From: JAYEHL01 sp041653935 | GTDB lineage: Bacteria; Chloroflexota; Dehalococcoidia; E44-bin15 | DNA: 64,000 nt | Assembly (NCBI GenBank): GCA_041653935.1 | Contig: JBAZEO010000001.1 | Span: 496,001-560,000, forward strand | Direction: 5' to 3' | In this document: positions 33,325-43,128 of the stretch, piece after piece | How positions within the stretch are numbered: the stretch's first letter is position 1 | Layout of the letters: the number at the start of each line of letters is the position of its first letter | Translations under genes and position numbers: made by a program | Notes under the pieces: generated by a model | The model's database searches: none | Told to the model about the DNA's origin: nothing | Seen by the model: the letters and a program-made list of their open reading frames with translations, nothing else

Positions 33325-34644
33325 CTATTTATCCTCAATAGTTTTGATTACAAGAAGCTGGAATGCCAACTGAGGAAACCGATAAGTTATCTTTTGCGTT
33401 AAATCAGAAATTATTCTAAATAGAAAAACAGGAGTATATTTTATCTCTGCCCTGTATCCCCTTAACTGTTTCCAGCCTGCCACCCCATATACTTTGAATC
33501 CTAGTTCTCTAAATTCTTTTGTACTCCATCCAGACTTATGCTGCTCCAGTGGATTATTATTACAATCGTCCTGCCATATATATCCGTTTGGCGTTGAGAT
33601 AACCACCTTCTTTCTACACCACTGTTCCATCTTAGCCAGTAATATGGCCCCTTCCTCTTTCGTAAGATGTTCTAAAACATCCATGGCAATAACAGCATCG
33701 AAAGATTTAGACACAAATTCAATTTCCCTGACATCTGCTCTGATGTACTGGCTATGGATTCCCTTTTTACTGCTCTCCTCTAAATAAGGCTCGAATAATT
33801 CTACACCTACTGAGAAAGGCACGTTGCAATATTGCAGCAGAGAGCTATATCCACAACCTAAATCTAAAACCATATCGCAATTAGCTACCGCATTTTTAAG
33901 GAGTGTGCTCAAAGCAGGGAATAATCTTCTATATAGTGGCTGCAGGTTTTTCTTGATTGAGCGCCAATTAAGACTTAGCCAGGAAATATTACCACATGTA
34001 GTATATATTACTTTGTGATTAGATTTATGCTTGTTATAGAGCCTCCTTTGGTATCCGATTAAGTATTCCATATTTTGCTGCAAGCTGCGGTGATAGATGA
34101 ATAGGGGAATTGAGTAGGCTTTTAACCCAAGTGCGCTAACAGATAAACAGTAATCTACTCCATAACAATGCCACCCATCAAAGGTAATCTCATCAAATTT
34201 TAGTTCGTTAAATACTGATTTGGGAATCAATAAAAGACAGTCATCTACTGTTTGCACTGGTGCCGGTGTATTTGCTGCGTTACTATAGCTCCAAATCTTA
34301 CCGCTGTCGCTGCCGTATCCCTTTCTTCTTTCAAAGTCATTTCTTCCCTTTTCACTCATACCAGCAATACCAGCTACTCCGAGGTCAGGTATATTATTTA
34401 AAATGCTTTCAACCGCTTCCAGCCATAAAGGAGACCCCAACTCGACATCTTGGTGAATGAACATTATATATTCACCATATGCTTGTTCTGCCCCAAAATT
34501 TAACGCTGCGGCAGCTGATTTAAATTGTCCATGAGTATTATCAACTGGAATAAATTCACATTTGACTGTCTGGTTCTTAATGCTGGGGATAAGAACCCTG
34601 TTCAATAGAAGCTCGTTGTTATATACAGTCACTATAGATATCAT
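33325..34644 (-). CDS. Fused glycosyltransferase and methyltransferase
   Basis: A 439-aa two-domain protein. Residues 1 to about 215 form a GT2-type domain (MISIVTVYNNELLLNRVL, GEYIMFIHQDVELGSPLWLEAV, FDGWHCYGVDYCLSVSALG). Residues from about 245 form a class I methyltransferase (CDMVLDLGCGYSSLLQYC, FDAVIAMDVLEHLTKEEG, VVISTPNGYIWQDD). One polypeptide could add and then methylate a sugar, or end the chain by methylation. The run of methyltransferases in this locus supports a methyl-capped glycan. Confidence 0.82.
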   Translation of the reverse strand: MISIVTVYNNELLLNRVLIPSIKNQTVKCEFIPVDNTHGQFKSAAAALNFGAEQAYGEYIMFIHQDVELGSPLWLEAVESILNNIPDLGVAGIAGMSEKGRNDFERRKGYGSDSGKIWSYSNAANTPAPVQTVDDCLLLIPKSVFNELKFDEITFDGWHCYGVDYCLSVSALGLKAYSIPLFIYHRSLQQNMEYLIGYQRRLYNKHKSNHKVIYTTCGNISWLSLNWRSIKKNLQPLYRRLFPALSTLLKNAVANCDMVLDLGCGYSSLLQYCNVPFSVGVELFEPYLEESSKKGIHSQYIRADVREIEFVSKSFDAVIAMDVLEHLTKEEGAILLAKMEQWCRKKVVISTPNGYIWQDDCNNNPLEQHKSGWSTKEFRELGFKVYGVAGWKQLRGYRAEIKYTPVFLFRIISDLTQKITYRFPQLAFQLLVIKTIEDK

Positions 34645-34709
34645 ACTGTCTATAACCTCTTAAATATAGCTTGATCATGCAATGTATACTCTCAACTATT
34701 ATATGGAAA

Positions 34710-35501
34710 CTATCTTTGAATTTTTAATCCGCTTTTAATTTGACCAAAAATTGGCGGAACGAATAGTCTCAAAATGACCAACATCGAATTTTTACGTTTT
34801 TTTAAAGGTGACTCTTCAAACTTTTTAATATGTAAACCGTTATGTGTTGGTTGTATTCGTTTCAGATAACCTCTTGGGTTCCATGTGATAAGAAAGGATT
34901 CCCTGCTCCTATCAATTTCAAAATCACTATTCTCATTTATAAATGTTTCAATGGCCTCATAAGGACCCGGATTCGGCCCTATAGATAACCCGTGATGACA
35001 GATGCTGTCTTCTACTATGAAATAGTCACCGGGTTTTACAAGGGTAGAGTAAAGACGAAGTACACTCAACGTGTTATCATAAGTATGTGAACTATCTTCA
35101 ATCACTAATACCCTATCGTCTTTCGAAATCTGTTCCTCAACACATTCAAAGCGCTGGCAAGCATCCCCTTGGATGAAAGTAATCCTAGGATGCTTTTTCA
35201 CTTGTTCAGCTATATCGGCATGAGATAAGTCGATGCCAATAACCCTACCTCTTCCGAGAAGATCGCAAATATGTGCTAAGAACAGTGTACCTCCTCCGTT
35301 TGCATTACCGATTTCAATTATCACATCAGGTTTGGTTTCAAATATGATCTCTTGATAAATCCAAGCATCTATCGGGCTCTTTTGCGCTTTTTCGCCAAAA
35401 TAGACCGTCCGGTTTGCTACGCGCTCTTGAATTATTGATAGCACCTTGCTAAGAGGCATAGCCAAGTCATCTTCTATATAATTATCCATATTAGTCTTCA
35501 C
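34710..35501 (-). CDS. CmcI-family methyltransferase-like protein
   Basis: The 263-aa protein resembles the cephalosporin hydroxylase / rhamnosyl O-methyltransferase (CmcI) family. Landmarks are DVIIEIGNANGGGTLFLAHIC as the SAM-binding loop, GRVIGIDLSHADI, VLVIEDSSHTYDNTL and DYFIVEDSICHHGL. Despite the name, family members in glycan loci are thought to be O-methyltransferases acting on sugars. It sits between a fused GT-methyltransferase and another methyltransferase. Confidence 0.8.
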   Translation of the reverse strand: MKTNMDNYIEDDLAMPLSKVLSIIQERVANRTVYFGEKAQKSPIDAWIYQEIIFETKPDVIIEIGNANGGGTLFLAHICDLLGRGRVIGIDLSHADIAEQVKKHPRITFIQGDACQRFECVEEQISKDDRVLVIEDSSHTYDNTLSVLRLYSTLVKPGDYFIVEDSICHHGLSIGPNPGPYEAIETFINENSDFEIDRSRESFLITWNPRGYLKRIQPTHNGLHIKKFEESPLKKRKNSMLVILRLFVPPIFGQIKSGLKIQR

Positions 35502-35530
35502 CCATCTGAAAGGATACCGTTATTCTGAGA

Positions 35531-36172
35531 TTAAGCCCGGCGGCATTTCCGATATAGTCCCAATATTATTGGAGGGAGAAATAGCCTTACTAATGTCTTC
35601 AATGATCTGGGTAAAGCTATTCCTTGCTTCTTCCATTTCTCCACCCTTTTCGTAAACTCTAGCATGCAGCCCTCTGAGACAGCGCTCTTGAAACCTATGC
35701 CTACAACAGTATGAGGAAAATCGTCTCTCCCGACAGCAACTATAAATCTAGAAGGGAAAATATTTAGGAGACTATCGAATCCATTCGGTGTGAAACGCCA
35801 GTAGTCACTAGGATAATCGTGTATGGGACAGCTCATTACGGAGCTGATTACAAGAAGCCCGTCCGGTTTCATTATCCTGTGGACCTCTTCTATCGCCTTT
35901 CTGGGAAATTCCACGTGCTCAAGGGTATCGAGAATGAGAACGGTACCGACAGATTCTGAAGGCAGGCTTATGCAATGCAGATCCAAAATGCGGTCTACTC
36001 CGAGGCCTTTCCGCATATCGCACCCCACGTACTCTTTGCCATTGAAAAATGGCCGCAGATCGGCAAAACTTTCCTGTCCTCGCACTTGAAATGAGCCAAA
36101 CTCATAAATGGGTACAGAGATGGGTAAAGTTTCAGCTACGATTTTCACAAATTGTTTGATCGATTTACGCAT
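35531..36172 (-). CDS. SAM-dependent methyltransferase
   Basis: A 213-aa class I methyltransferase of the type 11 subgroup: VPIYEFGSFQVRGQE and EYVGCDMRKGLGVDRILDL near the SAM site, then GTVLILDTLEHVEFPRKAIEEVHRIMKPDGLLVISS. Its first motif is unusual (EFGSFQV in place of the usual glycine-rich loop), so cofactor binding may be altered. It is the fourth methyltransferase domain in about 4.5 kb. Confidence 0.8.
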   Translation of the reverse strand: MRKSIKQFVKIVAETLPISVPIYEFGSFQVRGQESFADLRPFFNGKEYVGCDMRKGLGVDRILDLHCISLPSESVGTVLILDTLEHVEFPRKAIEEVHRIMKPDGLLVISSVMSCPIHDYPSDYWRFTPNGFDSLLNIFPSRFIVAVGRDDFPHTVVGIGFKSAVSEGCMLEFTKRVEKWKKQGIALPRSLKTLVRLFLPPIILGLYRKCRRA

Positions 36173-36219
36173 CTGTTACCCTTTCGTTTTTAAATAGAAG
36201 ATTCGAATTTGTAATGTCT

Positions 36220-37704
36220 TTATATCCTTGGCAATCTACTCGGAAGCAATTTGCTGACTCCCCTGATCACATCCTTGAATACTTTTATATCTCGTGTATC
36301 AAAGGTCTTCAAGATCAAAAGAAGTACAAAATAAAGTATAGCGGCAGTAGGAATTATAAGGAACAAGGATTCTTCCCGTATGAAGTAAATAAGAGCGCCC
36401 ATTGCGGTGCAAGCTATGAACGGCTTGATCACTATCTTATGCAGGGGCAGCCAGTAGAAGTTCTTACCGGCGAAATACACGACTAGCAGCAATAACAATA
36501 CCTGCGATATTACTGTGGAAACGCCCGCTCCTTGAATGCCATACCTGGGAATGAGAATAAAATTTAAAGCAATATTTGCCAGTACTGTGATCCCGACGCT
36601 CAGCGTGCGCAGCGGCTCTTTATTGATAGATGCTAGCGTTGGTCCTATTGACTGGCATATGAAACTGATTGGAATGTAGAGGATAAGAATCCTGAGCACT
36701 ATCGCCGTCTGGTCATAATTGATTCCGTAGATAGCAATAATGATCCTATCAGCTAGCAGAAACGTTCCCACAGCTATCGGCAGACCTATGATGAACATAT
36801 ACTTAGCCGATTTTTCCATGGCGAGTTTCAGAGAATCCCTGGATGTTACGAAAAACCTTGACATGGCCGGGAAAACGGTTGACATGCTGATTCCAGCAGT
36901 AACCAGAAGTACCATGATCAAATTGCAGGCAGCATTGTAATAACCAGCAGCAGTATCCCCCTTTATCGCAGATATCATGATTACATCAATCCTTAGGAAT
37001 ATGCCAGCTATGGCTATGGTTAGTGTAAAAGGAAGCGCCGCCCTGAGTGTGCGCTTCCAGAACTCCCATTTGATGCTGATGTTCCAGGGCAGCCATTGCG
37101 ATGGAGGCTTGGTAAACTTCCAAACAAAAACAACAAAGCTATATAAGAGGACCACAAAACCAGCCGCACAGTATAACCAAGCGAAACCGACGACACCGAG
37201 ACCGTATTTGATAGCGAGCATGACGCCTGCTAATATAAGAGCAGAATTAAGAACCTGCCCTATAGCCTGGTACCCCATCCGCTCAAAGGACTGGAACATT
37301 GCGTAAAACATCTGATTCAGAGATTGAAGTATTGCGTAAAAAGCAAAAAGGTAGACGACAGTTATCGTCTCATCAGGATAATCCATGGCATTTACTATAA
37401 GTGCCATCAGCCCAAAGTAGCTAATAACAAGAAACACTTTTATGACAGCGTTATTGACCAGATATTTTGGAGCTAAAGACTTATTCCTGGAAACTTCCCG
37501 TACTGTTAGCGGCTGGAGTCCGAAGTCTGCAACGAAGGAAAAGAGTCCGGTGAAAGCAATCGCGAAGGAAAGCACTCCGAAGCTTTCTGGCCCCAGATAA
37601 CGAGCGGCATACATCACATAAAAAAAAGAGATTACAAAGCCTATTAACTGAGCAGAAATAAGCACTGCGGCGTTTTTGGCGATTCTCTGCACGGTGTTCA
37701 TCAT
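36220..37704 (-). CDS. Wzx-type polysaccharide flippase
   Basis: A 494-aa membrane protein with about 12-14 helices. The N-terminal AARYLGPESFGVLSFAIAFTGLFSFVADFGLQPLTVREVSR is the classic start of oligosaccharide flippases (MATE/MOP superfamily), followed by MISAIKGDTAAGYYNAA. It would move lipid-linked glycan units from the inner to the outer face of the membrane for polymerisation or transfer, for example by the GT39 enzymes of this locus. The start ATG 37704 could also be 37701. Confidence 0.9.
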   Translation of the reverse strand: MMNTVQRIAKNAAVLISAQLIGFVISFFYVMYAARYLGPESFGVLSFAIAFTGLFSFVADFGLQPLTVREVSRNKSLAPKYLVNNAVIKVFLVISYFGLMALIVNAMDYPDETITVVYLFAFYAILQSLNQMFYAMFQSFERMGYQAIGQVLNSALILAGVMLAIKYGLGVVGFAWLYCAAGFVVLLYSFVVFVWKFTKPPSQWLPWNISIKWEFWKRTLRAALPFTLTIAIAGIFLRIDVIMISAIKGDTAAGYYNAACNLIMVLLVTAGISMSTVFPAMSRFFVTSRDSLKLAMEKSAKYMFIIGLPIAVGTFLLADRIIIAIYGINYDQTAIVLRILILYIPISFICQSIGPTLASINKEPLRTLSVGITVLANIALNFILIPRYGIQGAGVSTVISQVLLLLLVVYFAGKNFYWLPLHKIVIKPFIACTAMGALIYFIREESLFLIIPTAAILYFVLLLILKTFDTRDIKVFKDVIRGVSKLLPSRLPRI

Positions 37705-37738
37705 TTTTTAAATCTCAGAATATCATTCGTGAGGTATA

Positions 37739-38908
37739 CTAAGCCGCTAATCTCCTGTAAACATTGACAATTACCCCACCAATCTCAAGCCAAGAATAAT
37801 CCTTTACTGCTTTATCTCGAACTTCTTTACTCAGTTTTGTCCTCATTCCCTCATCAGCCAAGAGATCCGTTATTCTCTTAGCCAAAGAATCAGAATCCTC
37901 CTTTAAGGCATAGACCCCCAAATCCCCAAGTATTTCCCTGCTAGGCAGAGTATCAAAGACAACCGTCGGAAGACCACAAGCCATATAGTTGTATATCTTG
38001 CCGTTCGCCTCGGTCATTGAAGTCTTAGGAGCAACCGCAATATCCCCCAGAGAAAGATAGCGCGGGGCTTCCTTGTAATCAACCCTGCCTGTAAAGATAA
38101 TATTTTCCGCTACTCCAAGGCCTTCAGCCATTTTTTCATACTTCTCTACATTGGGATAGCCCATTATCAGGAAATGAATTTTTTGATTCTGCTTCAAGAC
38201 CAACGGTATGGCTTTGATCAGGTAGTCAACGCCCTGATACTCATTTAATAGTCCCAGATAAACCACGATTTTCTTATCAGGCGGAAGGCTCAATTTTACC
38301 CTGAGATCATCTAAATCAGTGAAAGGCCTGAACTCATCCGTATCAACTCCGTCCAGCGTAGGGTATATCCTATCCAGAGACACGCTGAATTTCTCGTTAA
38401 GGTCTTTAGCTACCGCTGTTGATGAAGTGATAATGCCGTTGGCCGAGTTATCGATTCTCTTTTCAATAAACCGCATACACGCGTAAAAAGGCCTGTTGCC
38501 CCTGAGAAAATTATGGTCTTCCATCTCTCCTGTAAGGCTGCCCTGGCAATCGAATATCAGCGGTTTTCTTAATATTCTGGCGATGAAGAAACCTATGAAT
38601 GCGCCTTCGTGCAGATGGCCGTGGATAATGTCCGGTTTTAACTTAAGGGCTGTGATCAGGGACTTAAACAGGAGAAGGGTATCCAAATACACCATGTGGA
38701 AGGAAGGTCCGGCCTCAAGTTTCTTGTACCAGGGGATATTAACTATTCTTCTAGTATCTATTCCGGGGATATCCCTGCCGTTATGATATGTGCAGATCGT
38801 GATCTTGCATCCAAGTTTCTGGAGAGCCCTAGCTTCTTCATAGATTCTGACATGACAGCCCCTGTCAGCAAAGAAAGGAGTAGGAGCAATCATTAGAACC
38901 TTGGTCAA
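37739..38908 (-). CDS. Family 4 glycosyltransferase
   Basis: A 389-aa GT-B enzyme: MIAPTPFFADRGCHVRIYEEARAL (N-terminal acceptor domain), IIHGHLHEGAFIG, LDGVDTDEFRPF at the domain junction and the donor-side signature SMTEANGKIYNYMACGLPTVVFDT with its EX7E-like glutamates. It transfers a nucleotide-activated sugar to a lipid-linked acceptor at the inner membrane face. Its start overlaps the stop of the next upstream gene by 4 nt (ATGA), so translation is coupled. Confidence 0.88.
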   Translation of the reverse strand: MTKVLMIAPTPFFADRGCHVRIYEEARALQKLGCKITICTYHNGRDIPGIDTRRIVNIPWYKKLEAGPSFHMVYLDTLLLFKSLITALKLKPDIIHGHLHEGAFIGFFIARILRKPLIFDCQGSLTGEMEDHNFLRGNRPFYACMRFIEKRIDNSANGIITSSTAVAKDLNEKFSVSLDRIYPTLDGVDTDEFRPFTDLDDLRVKLSLPPDKKIVVYLGLLNEYQGVDYLIKAIPLVLKQNQKIHFLIMGYPNVEKYEKMAEGLGVAENIIFTGRVDYKEAPRYLSLGDIAVAPKTSMTEANGKIYNYMACGLPTVVFDTLPSREILGDLGVYALKEDSDSLAKRITDLLADEGMRTKLSKEVRDKAVKDYSWLEIGGVIVNVYRRLAA

Positions 38909-39879
38909 TTCTTTAAATCTCCCTCTGCAGATTTAATATCGATCACCTTGGCATAGCCAAAACGTATAGGTGTGGTTAAAAATCTTAATAATAAATGGAA
39001 TGTCACCATGCCCAAACCATAGTGCTTTCTGAAAAAGTAAATATACTCTGACCTAACTAATGGTTGTATATCATTCCTCTGTTTGGTACTTTGACCATGA
39101 TAATGTATTATTTGAGCAGTTGGAACATAGCGAATTTTCCATCCAGCATTCCTGATTCTGTATGACAGGTCAATATCTTCAATCATCAGGTAGAACTTTT
39201 CATCAAAAAGCCCTATTTTATCTAATGTTTCTTTCCTGACCAGCATGCAAATTCCGGTAATAATATCCACATCCGTGATAAGGTCCTCGTCAAAACACGT
39301 CATAAAATGGCGGCCGAATATATGACTTTTAGGTAATAAATGAGATAATCCAACATACTCAAAGAATAAAGATGACTTGGTATATTTTAATCGCCTGCAA
39401 CCTTTATCCAAAGTGCCAGTAATTCCCAATATTTTTGGGGTAACTGCACCTGTATCAGGATGAGCATTAATAAAGTCAACGAGGTTATCTAAAGCACTAT
39501 CTAGGATGATTGTGTCTGGATTTAGAAAAAGAATGTATGTGCCATGACACAGCTTAGCAGCCTGGTTCATAGCTTTGGCATGTCCTGCATTATCGTTATT
39601 CACAGTTAAAAGGACTTTTTGAAAGCTTTCCATGACTAATTCTGCGCTGCCATCTCTAGAATTATTATCTATAACCATGATTTCAAAAAGTGTTCTCTTT
39701 GTGTTTTTATAAATTGACTTGATGCATTGGTTTAATAAATCGCGGGTCTTCCAGTTGACTAGCACTATAGACAATATAGGATTATTGGTAGAGTCAAGAT
39801 CGCTGCCTGTACAAGTAAAGGCGCTCAATTCATCAACAATCTTCTGAATATCTAAAGCATCCATTTTAAACATGCCCAT
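38905..39879 (-). CDS. Family 2 glycosyltransferase
   Basis: The frame extends to 40026, but its first 49 codons overlap the GNAT gene, so ATG 39879, just after that gene's stop, is preferred (ATG 39864 also possible). The catalytic domain shows SIVLVNWKTRDLLNQCIKSI, FEIMVIDNNSRDGSAELV, YILFLNPDTIILDSAL and FYLMIEDIDLSYRI, as in rhamnosyltransferase-type GT2 proteins. A C-terminal hydrophobic patch suggests membrane association. Overlaps the GT4 gene by 4 nt. Confidence 0.85.
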   Translation of the reverse strand: MGMFKMDALDIQKIVDELSAFTCTGSDLDSTNNPILSIVLVNWKTRDLLNQCIKSIYKNTKRTLFEIMVIDNNSRDGSAELVMESFQKVLLTVNNDNAGHAKAMNQAAKLCHGTYILFLNPDTIILDSALDNLVDFINAHPDTGAVTPKILGITGTLDKGCRRLKYTKSSLFFEYVGLSHLLPKSHIFGRHFMTCFDEDLITDVDIITGICMLVRKETLDKIGLFDEKFYLMIEDIDLSYRIRNAGWKIRYVPTAQIIHYHGQSTKQRNDIQPLVRSEYIYFFRKHYGLGMVTFHLLLRFLTTPIRFGYAKVIDIKSAEGDLKN

Positions 39880-39883
39880 TGAC

Positions 39884-40960
39884 TCAAGCTTCATCGGTAT
39901 CACTGATAGAAAAATACCAGTTAAGGGGGTTCTGAAGCAAATCCAGTGGAATATTTCCGTTATTGATTCGCGCACTGAGTTGAGTTTTCTTATACCATAT
40001 TGGGACAAATCCCAATTTGATTGCAATTCCGTAATAGGGAATGCTCTTTAAAGTCCTAAAAATTACGATATCCATACCTTCTTCGCGCAGCTTTTCTATA
40101 GCGGCATGAATCAATATGCGGGCCGTAGCGCTATCACCGGGAAGTGTTAATATGTCTGCTATTGAACCAAAGTTAAGAGCATCCCTTTTCTTTGTTATTC
40201 CAAAAGTGATATAACCTAATATTTCACCTCGTTTCTTAGCATAAAGAATCCTGTAATTCGCTCCAGGCTTATTGGTAAACCGCCAATTCAGATATTTTTT
40301 ATCTCTTACTGCGATGATACTTTTATCTTTACTTGCTCTAATAAAGAAATCATTTATATCGTCATCAAATGAATTAACTTCTTTCACTTCTAATTCGGGT
40401 ATATTAAATGGGCCTATCATACTATCCAAAATACGATAAGCTATATTAATAACAGGTTGAATAATATCGCCAATCCATTTAGGCAGGTTTGCCTTTTTCT
40501 CTAATACCTTTCCGAAATTGAATATTTTACACAGCATTTGTATTTCAGAAACATCAAACCAGTTTAATCTATTCAAATAAAGCCAGTGTATCTGTTCATT
40601 TGGAATACCATAAGTGACATCCACTCCCTCTTGGGCAGCATCCTTAAAAACTTGTTCGGCAAGTGTTGTGATAATACCTCTGCCTCTATAATCGTGATGA
40701 GTCATTTCATCTAAGCCATAGGAACCAAGTACTATCTCATCACCAATTTTCAGACGTTGCAGTGCCAGTGCGTATTGTCCTACTACGTTTCCGTCAGCTA
40801 TGGCAAGCCAGATTATTGCAGGTCCAGATGGATTATCTAAGAATTGCCATTTCCAGTGCTCGATGCTGACTTTATCACCGAAGACAATTTCTCGAAGCTT
40901 GATAATTTCTGCCTCGTCACCCTTTTGACATCTTTTAATATCCCAGTTTTTTCCTGTCAT
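39884..40960 (-). CDS. GNAT-family acetyltransferase with two domains
   Basis: A 358-aa protein with an N-terminal GNAT domain (DEMTHHDYRGRGIITTLAEQVF is the acetyl-CoA loop) and a second, more diverged GNAT-like half (VRDKKYLNWRFTNKPGANYRILYA, GYITFGITKK). This double layout is common in sugar loci, where the enzyme acetylates an amino sugar, and in femAB-like proteins. The aminotransferase gene just upstream makes an amino sugar, so an N-acyl sugar product is a reasonable inference. Confidence 0.8.
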   Translation of the reverse strand: MTGKNWDIKRCQKGDEAEIIKLREIVFGDKVSIEHWKWQFLDNPSGPAIIWLAIADGNVVGQYALALQRLKIGDEIVLGSYGLDEMTHHDYRGRGIITTLAEQVFKDAAQEGVDVTYGIPNEQIHWLYLNRLNWFDVSEIQMLCKIFNFGKVLEKKANLPKWIGDIIQPVINIAYRILDSMIGPFNIPELEVKEVNSFDDDINDFFIRASKDKSIIAVRDKKYLNWRFTNKPGANYRILYAKKRGEILGYITFGITKKRDALNFGSIADILTLPGDSATARILIHAAIEKLREEGMDIVIFRTLKSIPYYGIAIKLGFVPIWYKKTQLSARINNGNIPLDLLQNPLNWYFSISDTDEA

Positions 40961-40983
40961 GACTATAGCACTTCTAGAATAAT

Positions 40984-42114
40984 CTAATGTACGGAATGGC
41001 CAAAATCCCGAATTGCGGTTATCACCCTACTTAAATCTTCATCAGTCATATCAGGATATAAAGGCAGATTAACCAGCTTCTTCCATACCTTGTCTGCGAT
41101 AGGGCAATCGCCTTTAATGCCTATTTCTTTATAATATGGGTGTAAATATAGCGGCATATAGTGCACACTTGAAGAAACGCCTCTTTTTGCCAGATAAGCG
41201 ATAAGCTCATTCCTATCTACCTTATTGACCTTTACAGCATAGTTGTGTAAAGAGCTTTTTACATAATCTCTCTCAACCGGCGTTTCAACCCACTCCAATT
41301 CTTTAAATGCTTTGTTGTATTTATTGACTATCTTACGCCTCTTATTATTCATCGCATCCAGTCTTTTTAACTGCACAATGCCGATAGACGCCGTTATATC
41401 GTTCATGTGGTCTTTGAATCCCAGACACTCTACATCATAATACCAGTCATAGCCTTCCTTACTGCGATGATAGGTATCCTTATTAATGCCAACCCATCGC
41501 AGCTTTAAGAGCCTCTTATATATTTCTTCATCATTTGTAGTTATCATGCCGCCGTCGCCGGTTGCCAGATTTTTCACGGCATGAAAAGAAAAACAACCAA
41601 GATTGCCGATAGCTCCCGCCTTTATACCTTTATATTCTCCTCCGCAGGCATGAGCAGCATCCTCTATAACCCACAGATTATGCTTGGCTGCCAGTTTCAT
41701 GATCTCATCCATATCGCATGAATGCCCACCGTAATGAACTGGAATTATCGCCTTTGTTTTTTTGGTTATTTTCTTTTTAATGTCCGCCGGGTTGATATTC
41801 AGCGTATCTGCCTGGACATCGGCAAAAACGGGAGTAGCATTGTTATAGAGAACCGCATGGGCTGTGGAGACAAAGGTAATCGGTGATGTTATAACCTCGC
41901 CGGAATCGATCCCCAGGACATTAACAGCCAGATGCAGCGCTGCGGTACATGAATTCAGTGCTACGGCATACTTAACTCCGATATACTTGGCGAATTTCTC
42001 CTCAAACTCTTTGGTCTTGGGACCTAAACCTATCCATCCCGACCTTAAGGTTTTAGCTACAGCTTCCACCTCTTCATCACCCATCGATGGTCTAAATACC
42101 GGTATGACATTCAT
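40984..42114 (-). CDS. DegT/DnrJ/EryC1/StrS sugar aminotransferase
   Basis: A 376-aa PLP enzyme: LNSCTAALHLAV (phosphate-binding), VIPVHYGGHSCDMDEI, VIEDAAHACGGEYKG, and GCFSFHAVKNLATGDGGM with the PLP lysine. It adds an amino group to a 3- or 4-keto nucleotide sugar. Together with rfbB, 6 nt upstream, and the GNAT gene downstream it could make a 3-/4-acylamino-6-deoxy sugar. The position of the amino group cannot be read. Confidence 0.9.
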   Translation of the reverse strand: MNVIPVFRPSMGDEEVEAVAKTLRSGWIGLGPKTKEFEEKFAKYIGVKYAVALNSCTAALHLAVNVLGIDSGEVITSPITFVSTAHAVLYNNATPVFADVQADTLNINPADIKKKITKKTKAIIPVHYGGHSCDMDEIMKLAAKHNLWVIEDAAHACGGEYKGIKAGAIGNLGCFSFHAVKNLATGDGGMITTNDEEIYKRLLKLRWVGINKDTYHRSKEGYDWYYDVECLGFKDHMNDITASIGIVQLKRLDAMNNKRRKIVNKYNKAFKELEWVETPVERDYVKSSLHNYAVKVNKVDRNELIAYLAKRGVSSSVHYMPLYLHPYYKEIGIKGDCPIADKVWKKLVNLPLYPDMTDEDLSRVITAIRDFGHSVH

Positions 42115-42120
42115 AATTTT

Positions 42121-43128
42121 TTACCTCGACTTATACTGCTTCTTATAATACGCCTGATAATCCCCGCTCTTTACACGCTTCCACCATTCGGCATTATCCA
42201 GATACCAGGCAATGGTCTTATCAAGCGCCGTATCCATAGAGCCCGCCTGACTGCATTTCAACTCTTTCTCCAGCTTGCCGCAGTCCAGCGCGTAGCGCCT
42301 GTCGTGGCCGGGGCGGTCCTTCACGTATTCTATAAGCGAGTGCGGTTTCTTCAGCTTTGACAGTATGGTTTTCACCAGCTCGATGTTGCTCACCTCGCAG
42401 CCGCCGCCGATGTTGTAAACCTCTCCCGGATTGCCTTTCTGCAGGACCAGGTTGATGGCGCGGCAGTTGTCCTCAACGTAGAGCCAGTCGCGCACATTGA
42501 GCCCATCGCCGTAGACGGGGATTGGCACACCTTCCACGGCATTGGTGATAACCAGCGGTATGAGCTTCTCAGGGAACTGATAGGGTCCGTAGTTGTTGGA
42601 GCTGCGGGTGATGATAACCGGCATATCATATGTGTGATGGCAGGCCCGGCACAGCAGATCAGCCGCGGCCTTGCTGGCGGCGTAGGGGCTGTTGGGCGCC
42701 AGCGGCGACTCCTCGCAGAATCTGCCTTTCGCGCCCAGCGAGCCGTAAACCTCGTCCGTGGAGATCTGAACGAACCTTTTCACTTTATGCCGCCTGGCCC
42801 CATCCAGAAGCGCCTGTGTGCCCGCGATATTGGTCTCGATAAAAGGCGAGGCGTCCATGATGCTGCGGTCCACGTGAGACTCGGCGGCGAAGTTCACCAC
42901 CGCGTCTATATCCTTCTTTAAAATACCATCGACGAGGCGCGCGTCCGCGATATCGCCCTTAACGAACTCGTATCGCGTGCTGTTCTCGACATCGCGCAGG
43001 TTCTCCAGGTTGCCGGCATAGGTCAGCTTATCCATGTTCACCACATGCCAGCCGGCGTGTTTACTCAGCACGTAACGTATGAAATTGCTGCCGATAAAGC
43101 CGGCGCCCCCGGTGACAAGCAGTTTCAT
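42121..43128 (-). CDS. rfbB: dTDP-glucose 4,6-dehydratase
   Basis: A 335-aa extended SDR enzyme: TGGAGFIGSNFIRYVL (NAD site), AAESHVDRSI (family mark), STDEVYGSL and the YAASKAAAD motif with catalytic Tyr and Lys, and SSNNYGPYQFPEKLIPL. It converts dTDP-glucose to dTDP-4-keto-6-deoxyglucose. The gene overlaps rfbD by 4 nt. The order rfbA-C-D-B along the transcript gives the complete dTDP-L-rhamnose route. Confidence 0.95.
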   Translation of the reverse strand: MKLLVTGGAGFIGSNFIRYVLSKHAGWHVVNMDKLTYAGNLENLRDVENSTRYEFVKGDIADARLVDGILKKDIDAVVNFAAESHVDRSIMDASPFIETNIAGTQALLDGARRHKVKRFVQISTDEVYGSLGAKGRFCEESPLAPNSPYAASKAAADLLCRACHHTYDMPVIITRSSNNYGPYQFPEKLIPLVITNAVEGVPIPVYGDGLNVRDWLYVEDNCRAINLVLQKGNPGEVYNIGGGCEVSNIELVKTILSKLKKPHSLIEYVKDRPGHDRRYALDCGKLEKELKCSQAGSMDTALDKTIAWYLDNAEWWKRVKSGDYQAYYKKQYKSR

